The notes beneath the pieces were generated by a model that had not been told where the DNA came from, did no database searches, and worked only from the letters and a program-made list of their open reading frames with translations. A program made the translations under genes and the position numbers. A stretch of 40,852 nt of DNA from an uncultured Chitinophaga sp. (GTDB lineage Bacteria > Bacteroidota > Bacteroidia > Chitinophagales > Chitinophagaceae). Positions 7,986-17,400 of the stretch are shown piece by piece (position 1 is the first letter of the stretch; each line of letters begins with the position of its first letter). The stretch lies in contig NZ_CAMLHC010000049.1 in the NCBI RefSeq assembly GCF_946479755.1, positions 1 to 40,852 on the forward strand, written 5' to 3'.

Positions 7986-8561
7986 ATGAAAACCATGAAC
8001 AAAATCCTGCAAGCCATCGTCCATCTTGACCAACTGGGGAAAGTAGTAGTACGCTGGGGCATCGTTATCGTCTTTGTCTGGATAGGCGCCTTAAAATTCG
8101 TCACCTATGAAGCAGACGGCATCGTCCCTTTTGTGGCCAACAGCCCTTTTATGTCTTTCTTTTACAGCACCCCCGGCGAGTATAAAACCCATATGAATAA
8201 GGAAGGGGAACTGATTGAAGCCAACCATACCTGGCATGAGAACAACAACACTTACGGGTTTTCGCAGGGTCTTGGGATATTCCTCATCACACTGGGCGTT
8301 CTGCTGGCCATATACCGCATATCGCCGCTGGCCAGTATCGCGGGCAGTGTGCTGGTATTTATCATGTCGTTAGGCACATTATCATTTTTAATTACTACCC
8401 CGGAAACATGGGTGCCGCATCTCACAGACCATCACTGGGGATTCCCGTATCTCTCCGGCCGTGGCAGAATGGTGTTGAAAGATGTGGTGATCATGGGAGG
8501 CGCATTGATCACCATGAGTGAATCTGCCGGCATTTACCTGCGGCGGAAAGGCTTGCGGTAA
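7986..8561 (+). CDS. rclC: RclC/YkgB-type inner membrane protein (DUF417)
   Basis: This 191-residue membrane protein closely matches E. coli RclC (YkgB), which is needed for resistance to reactive chlorine species. Shared blocks are YEADGIVPFVANSPFMSFFY, NNTYGF, TLSFLITTPETWVP and HHWGFPYLSGRGR, followed by MVLKD. Four hydrophobic helices are visible: about 18-36, 97-115, 121-140 and 165-180. An ATG at 7995 is an alternative start. In E. coli the gene is in an operon with RclA and RclB under an AraC-family activator. Here it follows an AraC-family gene, but no RclA is present in the window. The molecular activity of RclC is not established. Confidence 0.92.
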   Translation: MKTMNKILQAIVHLDQLGKVVVRWGIVIVFVWIGALKFVTYEADGIVPFVANSPFMSFFYSTPGEYKTHMNKEGELIEANHTWHENNNTYGFSQGLGIFLITLGVLLAIYRISPLASIAGSVLVFIMSLGTLSFLITTPETWVPHLTDHHWGFPYLSGRGRMVLKDVVIMGGALITMSESAGIYLRRKGLR

Positions 8562-8583
8562 TTTCCGGCTGGCGGTTTTTTGA

Positions 8584-8614
8584 TATCTTTGCTGGCTGCC
8601 CTAAAGCAGCCAGC
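8584..8614 (+). promoter_or_regulatory. -7 promoter box followed by a 9-bp inverted repeat abutting the start codon
   Basis: TATCTTTG at 8584-8591 is a perfect TAnnTTTG box. It overlaps by one base a perfect 9-bp inverted repeat: GCTGGCTGC (8591-8599), 6-nt loop, GCAGCCAGC (8606-8614). The ATG follows at 8616. The repeat covers the expected transcription start and could be a repressor site or a hairpin blocking initiation. Confidence 0.5.
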
Positions 8615-8615
8615 T

Positions 8616-9596
8616 ATGCAACTCCAAATAATTGACGTACATGCGGAAACGATATCCTGGCGCCGGAACGACCTGGTAGACTGGGCTTCGGGAGAAAAGA
8701 TTTATGGCGCCGGTGAATGGCCGCAGCAGCGGCTACACTATGCCTACGACTTCGACGCCGCTATCACTTCCGCTGACGGACAATACGCCTTGATTTTTGC
8801 GAAGCAGGGCACGAAAGGGCTGTTGCTGAAGAACGGTCAGATGCTCCGTGAAGTGAACCGCTCTTACTATCAGGCAGGGGTATACGAATATCCTGCAGTC
8901 TTCTTTGTTGCGCCCAACGGCAGAACGTACCTCGCCCATTGCCCGGAAGCTTACTGCCAGCTGGACTTTGAGGATGTGGAAACAGGAGAGGTGATCACGC
9001 GGGTGGAGGGCCGTCATCCGGACGATTATTTTTATTCCCGCCTGGAGGTCAGTGCCGACAACCGGTGGCTGATCAGCAAAGGCTGGGTATGGCACCCCTG
9101 GGATATGGTTGCAGCATTCAATATCGAGGCCTGTATACATGATCCGCTGCTGCTGGACAGCTGCCGCAAAAATCCGGACGTAAACGCCGAAATAGGTGTG
9201 GCGGGTTTTATCAATAATCATGAAGTGCTGATAGGTGCCATCGGCGACGGAGAACTGATGGATGATGAAGCGGAAAATGCAGCGGCCTTGCGGCCGGGTC
9301 AACTGGCCGTCTGGAACCTGGAAACAAACCAGTTATCAGCGCCGGTGACGGTCAATGGTCTTTTTGGCAATATCTTCCCGATAGACGACACCTATACCTG
9401 GGACCTGGCGGGATCTCCCCGTATCATCAACTACCGCACCGGCGAAGTAGTGGACCAGCTGCCCGAACTCCTTATAAGCGCACAGGTATCGTCCATTATC
9501 CACCACATCGAGGCGCCGCAGATCGCCTGTCACCCCGAGCGGAACATGATCGCGGTAGTAACAAAAGACCGGAAAGTCGGGCTATTGACCCGCTGA
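8616..9596 (+). CDS. Cytoplasmic beta-propeller-like protein of unknown function
   Basis: The 326-residue protein has no signal peptide. It has recurring strand units of the form 'S-x-D-x-x-x-L/A-I' (ITSADGQYALIFAKQG, EVSADNRWLISKGW, ACHPERNMIAVVTKD) spaced by some 100-140 residues. These look like WD40- or YVTN-like propeller blades. I cannot name a family or ligand. The ORF opens at 8580, but the promoter box at 8584 favours the ATG at 8616. Its last 15 bp overlap the end of the convergent transglutaminase-like gene. Confidence 0.6.
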   Translation: MQLQIIDVHAETISWRRNDLVDWASGEKIYGAGEWPQQRLHYAYDFDAAITSADGQYALIFAKQGTKGLLLKNGQMLREVNRSYYQAGVYEYPAVFFVAPNGRTYLAHCPEAYCQLDFEDVETGEVITRVEGRHPDDYFYSRLEVSADNRWLISKGWVWHPWDMVAAFNIEACIHDPLLLDSCRKNPDVNAEIGVAGFINNHEVLIGAIGDGELMDDEAENAAALRPGQLAVWNLETNQLSAPVTVNGLFGNIFPIDDTYTWDLAGSPRIINYRTGEVVDQLPELLISAQVSSIIHHIEAPQIACHPERNMIAVVTKDRKVGLLTR

Positions 9597-10646
9597 CGGG
9601 CGCGGTGTCCGGTCGATGACCACCTTATACCGGAACGCCCGCCAGTGGTCAAAAAGGACATCCAGGTAACTGATATATTCATCCGTAACGACATAGTCGA
9701 ATTCGTAATGACTGAAGTTTTTACGAAAGGGAACATACCGTTGTTTGCGGAGGGCCACCGTGTCCGTTACCCATTTGCTTTGCCGCCGTGATATCTTTTC
9801 CAGCTTATATACCGCCGGGTTCCGGGAGATATTGGAGTTCACCTGTAAATGCGTCAGCTGTGCCAGGTAGCGGAACTGAAAACGTACCGTATCTCCCTTG
9901 CGGACGTTGATGATACCAGGCCCGGGTGATATCAGCTGGAGGTCTGCTATTGCATTGTTCTCAATAAATGGCGCTACCTTGAATTTATCCCGCGTATAAT
10001 TGGTTTCAAACACCCATTTGTTTTCTTCCGGGTAATGGTTTCTGTGAAACTGTTTGTCTGATGCCTGCCAGTAGTAGTTGTTAAAGTGCTTTTCAAAAGG
10101 AAGCAGCTTGCCGGTTTCGTTATCCGTTTCGCAGCCACCCGCAGCCCAGGTGGGGTCCATGGCAAACCAGGCCGTGTCCAGGTAAACGGCGTTCCAGGCA
10201 TGATCGGCGGCGCCCAGGTTTCCTGCCTGGTAAGGTTTGGTTTTAGTGTAACCGGATACTACTTCACAACGGATACCCGCCAGGGTACACATTTTTTGGA
10301 ACAGTCGCGCATAACCTTCACAAACGGCTTTTCTGCGTTTTAATACCCGCTGTAGCAGTGCTTCTTCTGTGAGCTGCCGGCGCTTGTGCGGGTGTACCTT
10401 TGCACGGTTGTAACTTTTATGATCATAGGCAATGTTATCTGCCACCCACACAAAAAGGGCCCTTGTTTTTGACAGCTGGTCCTGATGGCGGTCCGTCAAG
10501 TCATGGGTAAGCTGGCGGAGGTCCCCGCGGTAGGAGACGGTTCTTGAGAGGCTGTCTGTAGTGGTAAAATCTTTAACGGGTAAAGTGGCCTGCGCCATGG
10601 AGAGGCAGGGTAGCAGCAGCAGGGAAAGCAGCGATCGTCCGTACAT
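9582..10646 (-). CDS. Secreted transglutaminase-like protein
   Basis: This 354-residue protein has a signal peptide (1-18, cut near SMAQA) and a transglutaminase-like/protease-like core at about 55-170. The catalytic triad is visible: Cys109 in KAVCEGYARLF, His149 in ADHAWNAVYLD and Asp164 in AMDPTW. The C-terminal half is strand-rich, probably one or two Ig-like domains. Proteins with this layout in Bacteroidota are periplasmic or surface-exposed and often act as cysteine proteases or peptide cyclases; the substrate is unknown. The gene overlaps the convergent neighbour by 15 bp and appears monocistronic. Confidence 0.87.
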   Translation of the reverse strand: MYGRSLLSLLLLPCLSMAQATLPVKDFTTTDSLSRTVSYRGDLRQLTHDLTDRHQDQLSKTRALFVWVADNIAYDHKSYNRAKVHPHKRRQLTEEALLQRVLKRRKAVCEGYARLFQKMCTLAGIRCEVVSGYTKTKPYQAGNLGAADHAWNAVYLDTAWFAMDPTWAAGGCETDNETGKLLPFEKHFNNYYWQASDKQFHRNHYPEENKWVFETNYTRDKFKVAPFIENNAIADLQLISPGPGIINVRKGDTVRFQFRYLAQLTHLQVNSNISRNPAVYKLEKISRRQSKWVTDTVALRKQRYVPFRKNFSHYEFDYVVTDEYISYLDVLFDHWRAFRYKVVIDRTPRPSAGQ

Positions 10647-10727
10647 AGGTATAACGTTTGGCGGCTATACGAAGAGCCTTTTGATAACCCTTGCAAGATA
10701 CGGATTTGGATAGCGGCGGAGACAATA

Positions 10728-10759
10728 AAAAGAGCAGCTTCTTTTGAAGCTGCTCTTTT
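10728..10759 (-). terminator. Rho-independent terminator
   Basis: This is a perfect 14-bp stem (AAAAGAGCAGCTTC / GAAGCTGCTCTTTT) with a 4-nt loop. Read on the minus strand it ends in a T-run and lies 21 nt after the stop of the PQQ-dehydrogenase-like gene. It is nearly symmetric and could work in both directions. Confidence 0.88.
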
Positions 10760-10780
10760 ATATAGCTACCGGGCGGATAG

Positions 10781-12109
10781 TTACGGTTTGTAAACGATGC
10801 GGTAGATGGTGCCCATCTTATCATCTGATACGTACAGTGAGCCGTCGGGGCCCTGAGCGAGGCCACAGGGGCGGTGTGCAGCATCACCGGGAGCGGCAAT
10901 GTTTTCTTTGCCGGCAAAACCTTTGGCGAATACTTCCCATTTGCCGGAAGGCGCACCATCTTTAAACGGTACGAAAGCTACAAAGAAACCTTGTTGTGGT
11001 TCCGGGGCCCTGTTCCAGGAGCCGTGAAAAGCAATGAACGCACCGTTTTTATAGCGTTCGGGGAACATGCTGCCGGTGTAGAACAGTAGGGCATTAGGCG
11101 CCAGGTGGCCGGGGAAGGTGGCTACCGGGTCGTCATATTTGTCGGTGACTGCTTTCTTGCCATCGCCGCCATATTCCGGGCAAACGATTTTTTTCTGCTG
11201 CACCTGGTCGTAATAGATATAAGGCCAGCCTGCGTTGGAGCCCTCATGCAGTTTGTACATGGTTTCGGCAGGCAGTTCAGCGGATTGTTTGGCGTCGTAC
11301 AGTTCAGGGAAGAAGTCGTGCAGGTTGTCACGGCCGTGCTGCATTACAAACAGGGCGTTGGCCTGGTTGTTCCAGTCGAGGCCCACTACGTTACGAAGGC
11401 CGGTAGCATACCGTTTACCGTTATGGTATCCCTGGTTCAGTTCATTGGCTTTGAATATCCAGATGCCGCCGGCAGAATCCAGCAGGGGGCAGGGCTGCAT
11501 GCCCGGGGAACCCTTGGTGCGGTCTTTCTCCTGGCAGGCGTTGGAGGGCGCCCCGATATTCACATAGAGGTTGCCGTTATTGTCCAGTGCGATGGATTTT
11601 GAGTTGTGTTGCCCACGGTCTATCAGGCCGCTGACAATGGTATCAGCATGCTGCGGGTCTGCCACTTCCTGCTGCTCGTTCAGCTTGTAGCGGAATACGC
11701 TGGTGTTGGAAGAGGCGTACAGGTAGCCGTCTTTGATGGCGATACCGGTACCGCCGTAAGGTGCAAAAGCGGAGCGTTCGTCTGCGCGGCCGTCGCCGTT
11801 TTTATCTTTCAGCACTACGATAGCGTTGCCATTGACCGGGTTTTCCAGTTTCACATACACCACACCGTTCTGGCTAACGGTCAGGTGCCGGGCATTGCCG
11901 GTGCTATCGGCAAAACGAAGTGCGCCAAAGCCCTGCGGCAGCTCCAGGCCTACGTTGCCGGTATCGGTGGCCGGCTCTTTGGGCGTCTCTTTGACAGGGT
12001 TGTTGTTACAGCTGTGCAGCACCAGCATGGCAGACGGTAATAAAAGGCCCAGGGCTACCGTCCTGAAACCCCGCTTGTCTGACCGCAGGGGCCATAATCC
12101 TGTTTTCAT
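10781..12109 (-). CDS. PQQ-dependent sugar dehydrogenase-like lipoprotein
   Basis: The 442-residue protein has a long signal peptide ending in the lipobox LVLHSC (Cys34), so it should be a lipoprotein. The mature part is a six-bladed propeller of the soluble glucose dehydrogenase / L-sorbosone dehydrogenase type. Typical blocks are DKNGDGRADE, YGGTGIAIKDGYLYASSN, ATGLRNVVGLDWN, HGRDNLHDFFPE, GSNAGWPYIYYD, FIAFHGSWNR and HRPCGLAQGPDGSLYVSDD. It probably oxidises a sugar or alcohol with PQQ in the periplasm. Many family members in Bacteroidota lack proven cofactor use, so the substrate and PQQ dependence are inferences. A strong terminator follows. Confidence 0.87.
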   Translation of the reverse strand: MKTGLWPLRSDKRGFRTVALGLLLPSAMLVLHSCNNNPVKETPKEPATDTGNVGLELPQGFGALRFADSTGNARHLTVSQNGVVYVKLENPVNGNAIVVLKDKNGDGRADERSAFAPYGGTGIAIKDGYLYASSNTSVFRYKLNEQQEVADPQHADTIVSGLIDRGQHNSKSIALDNNGNLYVNIGAPSNACQEKDRTKGSPGMQPCPLLDSAGGIWIFKANELNQGYHNGKRYATGLRNVVGLDWNNQANALFVMQHGRDNLHDFFPELYDAKQSAELPAETMYKLHEGSNAGWPYIYYDQVQQKKIVCPEYGGDGKKAVTDKYDDPVATFPGHLAPNALLFYTGSMFPERYKNGAFIAFHGSWNRAPEPQQGFFVAFVPFKDGAPSGKWEVFAKGFAGKENIAAPGDAAHRPCGLAQGPDGSLYVSDDKMGTIYRIVYKP

Positions 12110-12262
12110 AGTATTGTGTTTAGTGCTAAAATAATTTCATTTCCTATGTCCGTCACCGTTGAAGGCCATAAAAAGTACGAAATTAATGGAAGATGCAGAA
12201 AAAAATATGACGCACGGAGCGGACTCCGTAAAAGGCAGGCGGGTATTTATATTGCTGCCTCG

Positions 12263-14023
12263 TCAGGCAGGGGTCTGAAAGCGGGGCAGGTGCGCAGACA
12301 AGGCCTGATAGAGTTCGTTGAAATGTACCGGCTTCGAAATATAGGCACTGGCGCCTGCCAGCAGCAGCTCTTCTTTGACGGAAACAAAAGCGTCTCCCGA
12401 TACAATCAGTACAGGTATATCTTTCAGAAAACTATCGCGGCGCAGCTGCCGGAGCAGTTCCTGGCCGCTCATGCCTGACATGTGCAGGTCGGTGATGACA
12501 ATGTCCGGCCGCTCCAGCCGTATCCGCTGCAGCGCGGCTTCGCCGTCATGGCAAAGAGAGGGAACGATGCCCATGTGTGCAAGGACCTTGGTGAGCAGCG
12601 CGCTGCTGACGGGATCGTCTTCTATGACCAGCGCTGTTGCTCCCGGAAATACATCGCGGCGGTAATATTGTTTGATGGGCGTATGGCTGTTTTCCCGGGC
12701 CGCTTCCAGCGGTAGCGTAAAAGCCATGATGGTATGAGTGCTCATCTCATCCGGTTCTATATAGATACGGCCACCCAGCAGGGTGACGAGGTGCTTGGTG
12801 ATGGAGAGTCCCAGCCCGGTAGCCTCGGTGATCTGGTTACGCTCTGATACAAAAGCTTCAAAGATATGCCGGGCCTTTTCGGGATGAATGATTCCCTCAT
12901 TGATGACCCGGAAGAGGAGCTGTTGCCCGTGACGTTCGCAGGTGACAGAGACGATACTGTTGCCGGTAGCAAACTTCACGGCATTGGAGAGGAGGTTGTT
13001 AATGATTTTCGTCAGAATAATTTTATCACTGCGGATAATGGCCGGCAGCTGCTGGTCGAAACTTTCGCGGATAACGATGCCCCGGGAGTGCGCTATGTAA
13101 CGGCTGATCGCCGCACAATGCCCTACACACGCTTTTAAGTCCACCGATTCCCGGGTAACGGTATTAAACCTGCCCGCATCGATGCGCGACATGTCCAGCA
13201 CATTGTTGATGATGTTGCGTGCGATATAACAGGCGGAATACAGGTCGTCTATTTCGCGGCGCTCTTCCGTAGGCTGCTGGTCACTTTTACGCAGTTGCAG
13301 CAGCTGCGCGATGCCATAAATAGCGTTGAGGGGTGTACGTAGCTCGTGGTAAGTTTCCCGCAGGAAGGTGCTTTTGGCAATGGACGCCTCTTTCGCTTTT
13401 CTTTCTGATTGCAGCAGGGCGTGGATCTTACCGATATAAAACGACATGACCAGCACCATCATGGTCACGAAGCCCGCGGATGTCAGCAGGTGCATCATAT
13501 ACACGGCGTTGTCACTCAGCTGCAGCGGCACAATCACCGGGTGCCGGCGGTTGACATGCACCAGTGCCATCAGCGACAGGGTAATCACCAGCGTGGACAA
13601 CAACACCTTCCGCTCTTTGTTCAGAAAAAAGGTACTGCAAAGATGAAAGACGATCACGGCCAGGAAAGCGATCACCAGGTCGGTAGGGATAGCGTCTTCC
13701 AGCAGGCAGCTCCAATACACCGCGAAAATGCCGTGTATCAGCAGCATGATCAGGCTGGCCCTGAAATACTGCCGGTAATGATTAAGCAGGATGACGATCA
13801 TAAAGCCGGCGGCTTCTGTTACCACCGGTACCAGGATAAACGGCGTGGGATGCAATACATAAAAATAAGAGCCGATGCTCAGTACCATCAGCGTAACGAT
13901 AAGGGCCAGTGAGTTGGAAAGGACCACAGGGCGTCTTTCTTCCGGACTGCTGAGGCCGGCAGTGCCGGCCAGCAGGGGCGCCTTTAAGAGGGTAGTAATG
14001 CGGGGTTGGGTTGACGTGTACAT
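12263..14023 (-). CDS. Membrane hybrid sensor histidine kinase with receiver domain
   Basis: The 586-residue protein starts with about six transmembrane helices (36-56, 60-80, 88-106, 113-133, 139-156, 174-197) and no periplasmic sensor domain. A HisKA domain follows with His226 in YHELRTPLNAI. The ATPase domain has an N-box (NNLLSNAVKF, 342-351) and a G2 box (GLGLSITKHL, 403-412). The G1 box reads NEG, with Asn where Asp is usual; this variant is seen in working kinases. The C-terminal receiver domain (465-580) has Asp469/Asp470, phosphoacceptor Asp512 in TDLHMSG and Lys564 in SKP. No DNA-binding output is fused and no partner regulator is next door, so the signal must pass elsewhere. The gene is monocistronic. 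Confidence 0.95.
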   Translation of the reverse strand: MYTSTQPRITTLLKAPLLAGTAGLSSPEERRPVVLSNSLALIVTLMVLSIGSYFYVLHPTPFILVPVVTEAAGFMIVILLNHYRQYFRASLIMLLIHGIFAVYWSCLLEDAIPTDLVIAFLAVIVFHLCSTFFLNKERKVLLSTLVITLSLMALVHVNRRHPVIVPLQLSDNAVYMMHLLTSAGFVTMMVLVMSFYIGKIHALLQSERKAKEASIAKSTFLRETYHELRTPLNAIYGIAQLLQLRKSDQQPTEERREIDDLYSACYIARNIINNVLDMSRIDAGRFNTVTRESVDLKACVGHCAAISRYIAHSRGIVIRESFDQQLPAIIRSDKIILTKIINNLLSNAVKFATGNSIVSVTCERHGQQLLFRVINEGIIHPEKARHIFEAFVSERNQITEATGLGLSITKHLVTLLGGRIYIEPDEMSTHTIMAFTLPLEAARENSHTPIKQYYRRDVFPGATALVIEDDPVSSALLTKVLAHMGIVPSLCHDGEAALQRIRLERPDIVITDLHMSGMSGQELLRQLRRDSFLKDIPVLIVSGDAFVSVKEELLLAGASAYISKPVHFNELYQALSAHLPRFQTPA

Positions 14024-14435
14024 GTGACAGCATTAAATAAGATTTTCAATAGTTTTTTGAGGGTCTCTTGTTCGTTGTAACAGCGCTACTGCGCCTGTAA
14101 GCATGTTTAGTCGGGCTTTGGTTTAAAAATCTCTTGTCATAAGCTTGAAGTATACAAATCCACTTAAAATTAGGACAGCAGGAGAGAGGTAAAACAGCAG
14201 GCGGTCATCATCTCCCTATATTTTTTTAAAAAGTTTTAAATGATCAGATTGTTTCAATTTGTTTTATTTGTTTTCTTTTTTGGTTTTTATTTCTTATTTT
14301 TCTAAACGTATTCAACCAAAATTGAAAAGCCGGAGACAGGGGCGCAATGTGAACTTTACGTTATGAATCAGCGTAAGCATATGATTTTCATTATACCAGC
14401 TATATTTTCGTCCACCTGAAAAAGTTTAAAACCAT
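14024..14435. other. 412-bp intergenic region between divergent kinase and receptor genes
   Basis: No gene was found here. The stretch 14215-14310 is very AT-rich, with T-runs and repeated TTTGTTTT-like segments. It probably holds promoters for both flanking genes. The best element for the receptor is TATATTTT at 14401-14408 (one mismatch to TAnnTTTG), 28 nt before the ATG; no TTTG is at the right distance. Confidence 0.5.
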
Positions 14436-17400
14436 ATGAAACCTATCTGTCACTTTCTTTTTCTATTGTCTTTATTGACAGGTTGCCTTTTTCTGCAACC
14501 ATCGGCCGCCCAAACCACGCAGGCGTCCATACAGGGTACGATTACCGATGAGCGAAAGCTGCCGGTGCCCGGCGCTTCGGTGATGATCCGCAACGAATCT
14601 ACAGGGTTTACCAGCCGGACAGTCTCCAACGCCAAAGGCGACTTCGTATTCAAGGAACTTCCGCTCGGAGGGCCTTATTCAATTGTTGCCCGTTATATGG
14701 GCTATGAAGAGCAGAAAAAGACCGGTTATAACCTCAACCAGGGCGACGTGATCGGTGTCAACTTTGCACTCGGCTCCAGCGTAAAGCAGATAACAGGTAT
14801 CACGGTGACCGGCAATGCCAACGCCAAAGGAAAGGTAGAGAACCTCGGCGCCGCCACAGCCGTGTCTCCCAAGCTGATGAACAAGATGCCGGTCAACGGC
14901 AGGAATTTTGCCAACCTGATGGACCTCTCCCCGCTGAGCAGGGGCGGCAATATTTCCGGCCAGCTGGGCTCTTCCACCAACTTCTCTATCGACGGTATGA
15001 CCGCCAAGAACCCCACATCCGCCGGCGCCACCACGAGCCGCAGCGGCGCACCTTATTCCATTTCCATCGAGGCGGTGCGTGAGTTCAAAGTGGTGACCAA
15101 CCAGTACGATGTCACTTATGGCCGCAGTGGCGGCGGTACGGTAAGCGCCGTGACCAAGTCAGGTACCAATACACTCACCGGCTCCGTCTTCGGCTTCGGC
15201 AGGGCCAACTGGTTGACCAGCAAATACGATATCAAAGGCAACAAACGCGCTAACGATTACTCCACCTACCAGTTTGGCTTCTCACTGGGCGGGCCGCTTA
15301 TCAAAGACAAGCTGCACTTCTTCGTTACCTGGGACCGCCAGGTGGACAAGCGCTCCCTGGTAATTGCCGACATACAGACCGCGGCGGATGAAGACTTTTT
15401 CAAAATCACCCGGGCGAAACTTGATTCCGTAGTACAGATAGGGCGCGAAAAGTATGGCATTTCACCCACACAGAGACAGTACGGCTCCTTCGATAAAAAA
15501 CGTACATCCGATGCCGTATTCCTGCGCCTCGACTGGCAGATCAACAAAAATAACCTGCTGACGATCCGTAACAACCTCACCAACGATAACAATAAGCTGG
15601 GTCTGGTGGATAACACCCCCATCAATCTTTATGAGTCGACAGGAAATGATTTTAACTTCGATAACAGCTTCCTGGTAACGCTTCGTTCCTCTATTAATTC
15701 TAAAGTAACGAACGAGCTGAAGGTACAGCACCTGTATACCTATCAGAGCAGCGAGCCGGGCAATCAACTGCCTGCGTCCAATATTCCCAGGGCTATCGTG
15801 GAAAATATCCCGTCCGTTACCGCCACCGGCAACCGCTCCACGAATGTGGAGTTCGGAGGACATCGCTTTGCACAGGAGTTCTTCCGAAACAATGTTTTTC
15901 AGCTGGTGAACAACCTTTATTACAATACTAACAGCATCCGCTATACGTTTGGAGTGGACTTCATGTACACACATGCGAGGTCCCTCTACGGCAGTGAAGT
16001 AAATGGCCGTTTCCATTATAATACCATTTCGGGGCTGCTGGCCAACAAGCCTTATAACTTCTATCGCGAAGTGCCGCTGATGGACGATCCCAGCGTAGTG
16101 TCCAATATCTTCAATATCGGCTTTTACGGACAGCTGCAGACGAAAATTGCTACAGGCATGGAAATTACTGCAGGCCTCCGCGGAGATTACGCACATTATC
16201 CTACCTCACCCTTTAACCAGCAGGTGTTTGATGAACTGGGCGTCCGTACAGACCATAAACTGCGCTCCTTTATTATCCAGCCCCGCTTCCAGCTGACGTG
16301 GGACGTGCAGGAAAATCACCGCGATTATATTCGTGTAGGCGCCGGCGTATTTGCTTCAGACATCAATAACTATGTGGTGATCAACAACCTCACTTTCGAT
16401 GGCAAACATTTTGGTACCGTGGATGTAAGAGGCGCCGATGTTCCGGCGGCAGACTTCATCGGCTTCCGCAATAACCCCGCATCAAAACCCACATTGTCGC
16501 AATTCCAGCTGCCGACCATCAATACCAACGGTCCTGACGCAAAAGTGCCGGTGGTATATAAAGCCAATATATCCTATACCCGTTTTATTACCGAAAGGCT
16601 GAGGGCCGGCATCACCGGATATCTCACGCTGGCAAGGAACAACTATTTCTATGTAGACCGTAATATGGCCCAAACACCTTTCTTTACGCTGAAAGACGAA
16701 GATAACCGCGGGGTATTCGTTCCCATCAGTACCATGACCAAAGACGGCATCCCCAACTGGAAAGACGGCCGTATCAGCAAAAACCTGGGCCGCGTACTGG
16801 AACTGAACAGCGACGGAAAGGTAAACCAGATGGCTGTCGTGGTGGATGTATCTTATAACTATCATAAAGATGGGGAGCTGTCCCTCAGTTACACCTGGAA
16901 TGATACGAAAGACAACACCTCCTTTAATGGTAACGTGGCCAACTCTGCAACACTTTCCCTGCCTGTGAAGGACGATCCGCGGAACCTGGGTAATATCACC
17001 TATTCGGACAACCAGTTCAGGCACAAAGTGGTGTTCTACGCGGTGTCTCCCACCTGGAAAGGGTTTAACCTGGGCATCCGTTATTCCGGTATAGGCGGTA
17101 CCCGTTACAGCCTGTTGTCCGGCGTGAACAGCAACGGCGATTTTGTAAACGGCACCAATGATCTTGCCTATATCTTCGATCCTAACAACAGCGCTGTTCC
17201 CAAGAACGTGCGTGACGGCCTGCAGGCTGTGTTGAACAATCCCAAAGCCAGTCCCAGTATTAAGGATTATATCCGCCGGTATGCCGGCAGAATGGCCGAA
17301 AGAAACGGGGGTATCAACGGTTTCTATGGTACGTTCGATCTGCGGGTAAGCAAGAAATTCTCTTTCGGAAAAACGAAAAAGCAAGGCTTCGAAGTGTCGG

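Noticed and set aside
12214..12229. A 6-bp hairpin (ACGGAG/CTCCGT) after the histidine kinase gene as a terminator.
   Set aside because: The stem is short and the T-run on the minus strand is about eight bases away, so support is too weak.
13100..13150. Whether the histidine kinase is inactive because its G1 box is NEG rather than DxG.
   Set aside because: The His, N-box, G2 box and receiver residues are intact, and Asn in place of the G1 Asp occurs in many active kinases. The altered codon itself lies near 12900.
14215..14310. AT-rich stretch as a replication origin or attachment site.
   Set aside because: There are no DnaA-box-like repeats, flanking direct repeats, tRNA or integrase; it looks like an ordinary AT-rich promoter region.
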